DNA of 57,254 nt from assembly GCA_023489425.1 (NCBI GenBank), contig JAMDCG010000010.1:1-57254 (forward strand), given 5' to 3'. The translations under genes and the position numbers were made by a program. Below, piece after piece: positions 54,884 through 57,254 of this stretch. The notes beneath the pieces are model-generated. The model had not been told where the DNA came from. It ran no database searches and saw only the letters and a list, made by a program, of their open reading frames with translations. The DNA comes from Thermoplasmatota archaeon. Lineage in GTDB: Archaea; Thermoplasmatota; Thermoplasmata; Thermoplasmatales; Thermoplasmataceae. The number at the start of each line of letters is the position of its first letter. Position 1 is the first letter of the stretch.

Positions 54884-56086
54884 ATGTCTTTTAGTTCAGG
54901 TGAAACCGTAATAATAGGAGCAGGAAGTACAGGCACCAGTATTGCCCACTCAATGAGCAGGGATGGAATGAAGGTTACCCTCGTTGATATGAATGGAATT
55001 GCCGGTGGTAACACCGGAAAGTCCAGTGCGCTGGTGAGAACTCATTACAGCAATGAAACTGTTGCCAGTATGGCAAAATTCTCCCTTGAGCTATTGAGCA
55101 ACTTCTCTGAAATTGGATATTCAGGATATACAAGGACAGGGATGGTGTATGCATTTCCAGAATCAGATATACAGTCCGAGAAAAAGAATATTGACATGCT
55201 TAAAGAAATTGGAGTTCAAATAGAAGAGATAGGGAAGGATGAATTGAAGTTGTTTTATAATCCAATAAATATGGAGAATTTCGATTACATTACCTATGAA
55301 CCTCAAAGTGGTTACGCAGATCCCGTAGCAACCTCCAATTCATTTGCGTCCAGAGCACGGGAACTTGGAGCCACAATTAATATCAATAAAAGAGCAAATA
55401 GAATTAAGAAGGATGCGAAGGGCACAAGAGTTTATTTTTCGGATGGAACAGAAAGAGTCTTTGATCGTGTAGTTCTTGCAACAAATATCTGGACAAATAA
55501 GATCCTCAGAGATTCAGGAGTGAAAGAAAATGAGCTACTTCCCATCACTGCAACAAGACACAATGTGATATATCTGAGAAGACCGGAATCATACAAGGGT
55601 ACCAAACCGGTACTCTGGGATATAGCCCAGCTTTCATATTACAAGATGGAAGGCGATACAGTAACTGCAGTGGGAAGCCTCGATCCTGGAATTGACAGGA
55701 TTCCAACGGATAGTGAGGAACAGATATTTGATGAAGCCAGCGAAGAGTTCATGGAAAAATATCTGGGAAATATTTCAAGAAGGTTACCGAACATGAATGA
55801 TGCTGAATATATATCGACAGTCAGTGGAAGATATGACATGACTCCAGATGGAGAACCTATAATGGATGACCTGTCTCATCTGGACCTTGGGGAAGTTTAT
55901 GTTTGTGCTGGCCTCAGCGGACACGGATTCAAACTATCACCAGCCATTGGAAATATTATGTCAGATATGATCCAGGCAAAGAATCCAGGAGAGTGCATGT
56001 TTGACTGGAAAATATTCAACTGGAAACGATTCAGGGATGGAAAACTAATAGGCAGGAATCATGAGGATATAGGCACGCTATACTGA
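54884..56086 (+). CDS. FAD-dependent oxidoreductase, DAO family (sarcosine/dimethylglycine oxidase-like)
   Basis: A 400-residue flavoprotein with the dinucleotide site VIIGAGSTGTSIAHSMSRDGMKVTLVD (core GAGSTG), the DAO-type second segment GGNTGKSSALVRTHYSNE, and a C-terminal CAGLSGHGFKLSPAIG, which is the DAO signature binding FAD near the active site. Members oxidise secondary or D-amines (sarcosine oxidase beta-like, glycine oxidase). The substrate is not determinable. It follows the methyltransferase by 40 nt but has its own TATA box. Confidence 0.9.
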   Translation: MSFSSGETVIIGAGSTGTSIAHSMSRDGMKVTLVDMNGIAGGNTGKSSALVRTHYSNETVASMAKFSLELLSNFSEIGYSGYTRTGMVYAFPESDIQSEKKNIDMLKEIGVQIEEIGKDELKLFYNPINMENFDYITYEPQSGYADPVATSNSFASRARELGATININKRANRIKKDAKGTRVYFSDGTERVFDRVVLATNIWTNKILRDSGVKENELLPITATRHNVIYLRRPESYKGTKPVLWDIAQLSYYKMEGDTVTAVGSLDPGIDRIPTDSEEQIFDEASEEFMEKYLGNISRRLPNMNDAEYISTVSGRYDMTPDGEPIMDDLSHLDLGEVYVCAGLSGHGFKLSPAIGNIMSDMIQAKNPGECMFDWKIFNWKRFRDGKLIGRNHEDIGTLY

Positions 56087-56231
56087 TAAATGAGCAATTG
56101 TTTCCTTTGCCTGAACAGCAATGGAAGACTGCGTGCGGCATAGAATCATCAGGTTGTGATTTCGAAATATTAACTCTCAACTGGATATAGGATACAGTTT
56201 ATATCTAATAATTAATAAGGTGTATCAATTT

Positions 56232-56792
56232 ATGAAAAGGAGCAAGGATAGTACATTTCCAGTATCCGGGAGGTCACAGGTTATAAGACGGGTTATGTTC
56301 TACAGTATATCTCTCTTGCTCTCGCTACTTATCATAGTAATATCTGTAACATTTTTTGTGATTGTTGTTTACTTCGAGGGTAGGGTGACTGAAGATTTTT
56401 TTTATCTTTTTATCGGGGTATTAATTATTAACCTTGCAATTTCAGCACTTTCTATAAAAGGAATGATGACTTTGTATCCCATGTTTCAACCTGAACATAC
56501 AGAGTACAGAACTGTGTTCTTATCCAAGCCAGATGAAGTACGCCCAACAGCTAATTCAGATTCAATGGCCGAAATGAACCCGGAGTACTTTACGGATCTA
56601 GAACTTGAAATTATAGACCTCCTAAAGAAAAACGGAGGTAAAATGCTTCAAAGTAAGATAGTGACAACAGTAAATGTCTCAAAAACATCCATATCCAGAA
56701 CCCTGACAGCATTGGAGAATAAAGGAGTGATTGTTAAGGTAAGAAAGGGGGTAACAAATGAAATAATCCTTACTGAAACCTATTCCAATTAG
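56232..56792 (+). CDS. Membrane-tethered winged-helix transcriptional regulator
   Basis: A 186-residue protein: two membrane helices (about 22-48 and 58-83), a linker with an acidic patch, and a C-terminal winged helix (about 125-182: LEIIDLLKKNGGKM, IVTTVNVSKTSISRTLTALENKGVI, then a basic wing). Family relatives are archaeal MarR/IclR-like membrane regulators with no separate sensor. The frame starts at GTG 56220; TTTATAT (about 56198-56204) fits ATG 56232 slightly better. Its stop codon overlaps the palindromic element at 56792, directly before a small membrane protein gene that is its most likely target. Confidence 0.82.
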   Translation: MKRSKDSTFPVSGRSQVIRRVMFYSISLLLSLLIIVISVTFFVIVVYFEGRVTEDFFYLFIGVLIINLAISALSIKGMMTLYPMFQPEHTEYRTVFLSKPDEVRPTANSDSMAEMNPEYFTDLELEIIDLLKKNGGKMLQSKIVTTVNVSKTSISRTLTALENKGVIVKVRKGVTNEIILTETYSN

Positions 56793-56814
56793 TTTCATGA
56801 AACATGTTTCAAAC
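56792..56814 (+). promoter_or_regulatory. Nested palindromic operator between regulator and SHOCT genes
   Basis: Two perfect 12-bp palindromes overlap: GTTTCATGAAAC (56792-56803) and GAAACATGTTTC (56799-56810), and a further AAAC follows. The half-site GTTTC/GAAAC therefore recurs every 7 bp in alternating orientation. The element ends just before CTTAAG (about 56819-56824), the likely TATA/BRE region of the next gene. Confidence 0.65.
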
Positions 56815-56848
56815 AAAACTTAAGTGTCTTTCCACCATATTAAACTTC

Positions 56849-57208
56849 ATGGAAAAAAAAGTTGAACACCTGATGTGGATTCTTGTTGCGCTTGTTTCGG
56901 CAGTTGCTGCAGTAGCGATAATTGTCTCTGTCCTGTTTGGAGGCAGCTACTACAAAGGAACTTATGGGCCCTATGGAATGATGGGAGGATTCTATGGTGT
57001 GGGAATCATAATGCCGATCATTGGTGTAATATCAGTAATCATAGGGTTGGTATTCATTTACTTCATTTTTGAAATCATTAGAAGCCCGGAACCTTATAGA
57101 CCTGTTGAAAAAGCAGCAAGAGCAGAGGACATCGCAAAAGAAAGATTCGCAAAAGGAGAAATATCTGAGGCAGAATACCGTCAAATAATTGAAACGATAA
57201 GAAGATGA
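56849..57208 (+). CDS. Small membrane protein with C-terminal SHOCT domain
   Basis: A 119-residue protein with two membrane helices (about 8-30 and 50-76) separated by a Gly/Tyr/Met-rich loop (GGSYYKGTYGPYGMMGGFYG), and a cytoplasmic SHOCT domain (AEDIAKERFAKGEISEAEYRQIIETIRR, core RFAKGEISEAEY). SHOCT segments are thought to promote oligomerisation. The Met/Tyr loop could contact metal or a membrane partner; this is speculation. The frame opens at 56804, but ATG 56849 is about 26 nt behind the TATA-like region. Probably controlled by the upstream regulator through the operator. Confidence 0.78.
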   Translation: MEKKVEHLMWILVALVSAVAAVAIIVSVLFGGSYYKGTYGPYGMMGGFYGVGIIMPIIGVISVIIGLVFIYFIFEIIRSPEPYRPVEKAARAEDIAKERFAKGEISEAEYRQIIETIRR

Positions 57209-57254
57209 ACGTTGCAATGCAATGATGTAAAATTACTGTAATTGTGGCAATTGC

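Overview
The window is AT-rich archaeal DNA, very probably from an acidophilic heterotroph of the order Thermoplasmatales (Thermoplasma/Picrophilus/Ferroplasma/Cuniculiplasma group). The evidence is a KptA/Prs pair, an archaeal Dph2, a tricorn-factor-like M1 aminopeptidase, an archaeal prepilin peptidase, a bacterial-type pantothenate kinase (known from Picrophilus), Asn-sequon-rich surface proteins, and start codons that repeatedly lie about 20-30 nt behind a TATA box with no Shine-Dalgarno (leaderless transcripts). The genus is inference. I see no insertion sequences, CRISPR arrays, rRNA genes or phage genes. Two tRNA genes (Pro-UGG, Ser-GGA) are present, both on the minus strand.

Layout. 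1-9.2 kb: tRNA-Pro, an MFS carrier, a shortened dienoyl-CoA-reductase-like flavoenzyme, a minus-strand group (type-5 uracil-DNA glycosylase, enoyl-CoA hydratase, Prs, KptA), a DtxR-type metal regulator and a second MFS carrier. 9.4-16.2 kb: a heterodimeric ABC exporter with one degenerate ATP site, a TIGR01777 epimerase, a thiolase and a type I pantothenate kinase. 16.4-21.4 kb: an Opp/Dpp-type ABC transporter (two permeases, two ATPases) with no binding protein beside it and with both ATPases lacking the canonical H-loop histidine. 21.5-24.4 kb: a convergent pair made of a stand-alone polytopic membrane protein and a much larger protein in which the same kind of membrane domain seems to occur twice, fused to a NosR/NapH-like iron-sulfur module. 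24.4-26.5 kb: an arsR-arsC-arsB operon with a recognisable promoter/operator.

26.7-37.5 kb: tRNA-Ser, a UspA protein, aspartase, a methyltransferase, an amidohydrolase, a tRNA methylthiotransferase, then a compact five-gene minus-strand operon (metallo-beta-lactamase-fold hydrolase, hydroxyisobutyrate-dehydrogenase-like enzyme, prepilin peptidase, imidazolonepropionase, Dph2), and a CoaC-like flavoprotein. 37.9-44.3 kb: a three-gene ABC-2 export operon, M1 aminopeptidase, HAD phosphatase and a cytochrome P450. 44.5-54 kb: a surface/secretion block of three large plus-strand genes: an orphan ABC-2-like permease with a big exterior domain, a YVTN beta-propeller surface protein, and a 1675-residue sedolisin (S53) protease carrying propeller and ETGLP-type repeats. 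54-57.2 kb: a methyltransferase, a FAD oxidoreductase, and a two-gene unit in which a membrane-tethered winged-helix regulator is followed by a nested palindromic operator and a small SHOCT-domain membrane protein.

Together the genes describe a peptide- and fatty-acid-using heterotroph: extracellular S53 protease, Opp/Dpp-type importer and M1 aminopeptidase for peptides; aspartase and imidazolonepropionase for amino acids; thiolase, enoyl-CoA hydratase and the dienoyl-reductase relative for acyl-CoA turnover. The best candidates for something undescribed are the repeated-domain/iron-sulfur membrane pair (21.5-24.4 kb), the degenerate Opp/Dpp transporter next to it, and the membrane regulator with its operator (56.2-57.2 kb).
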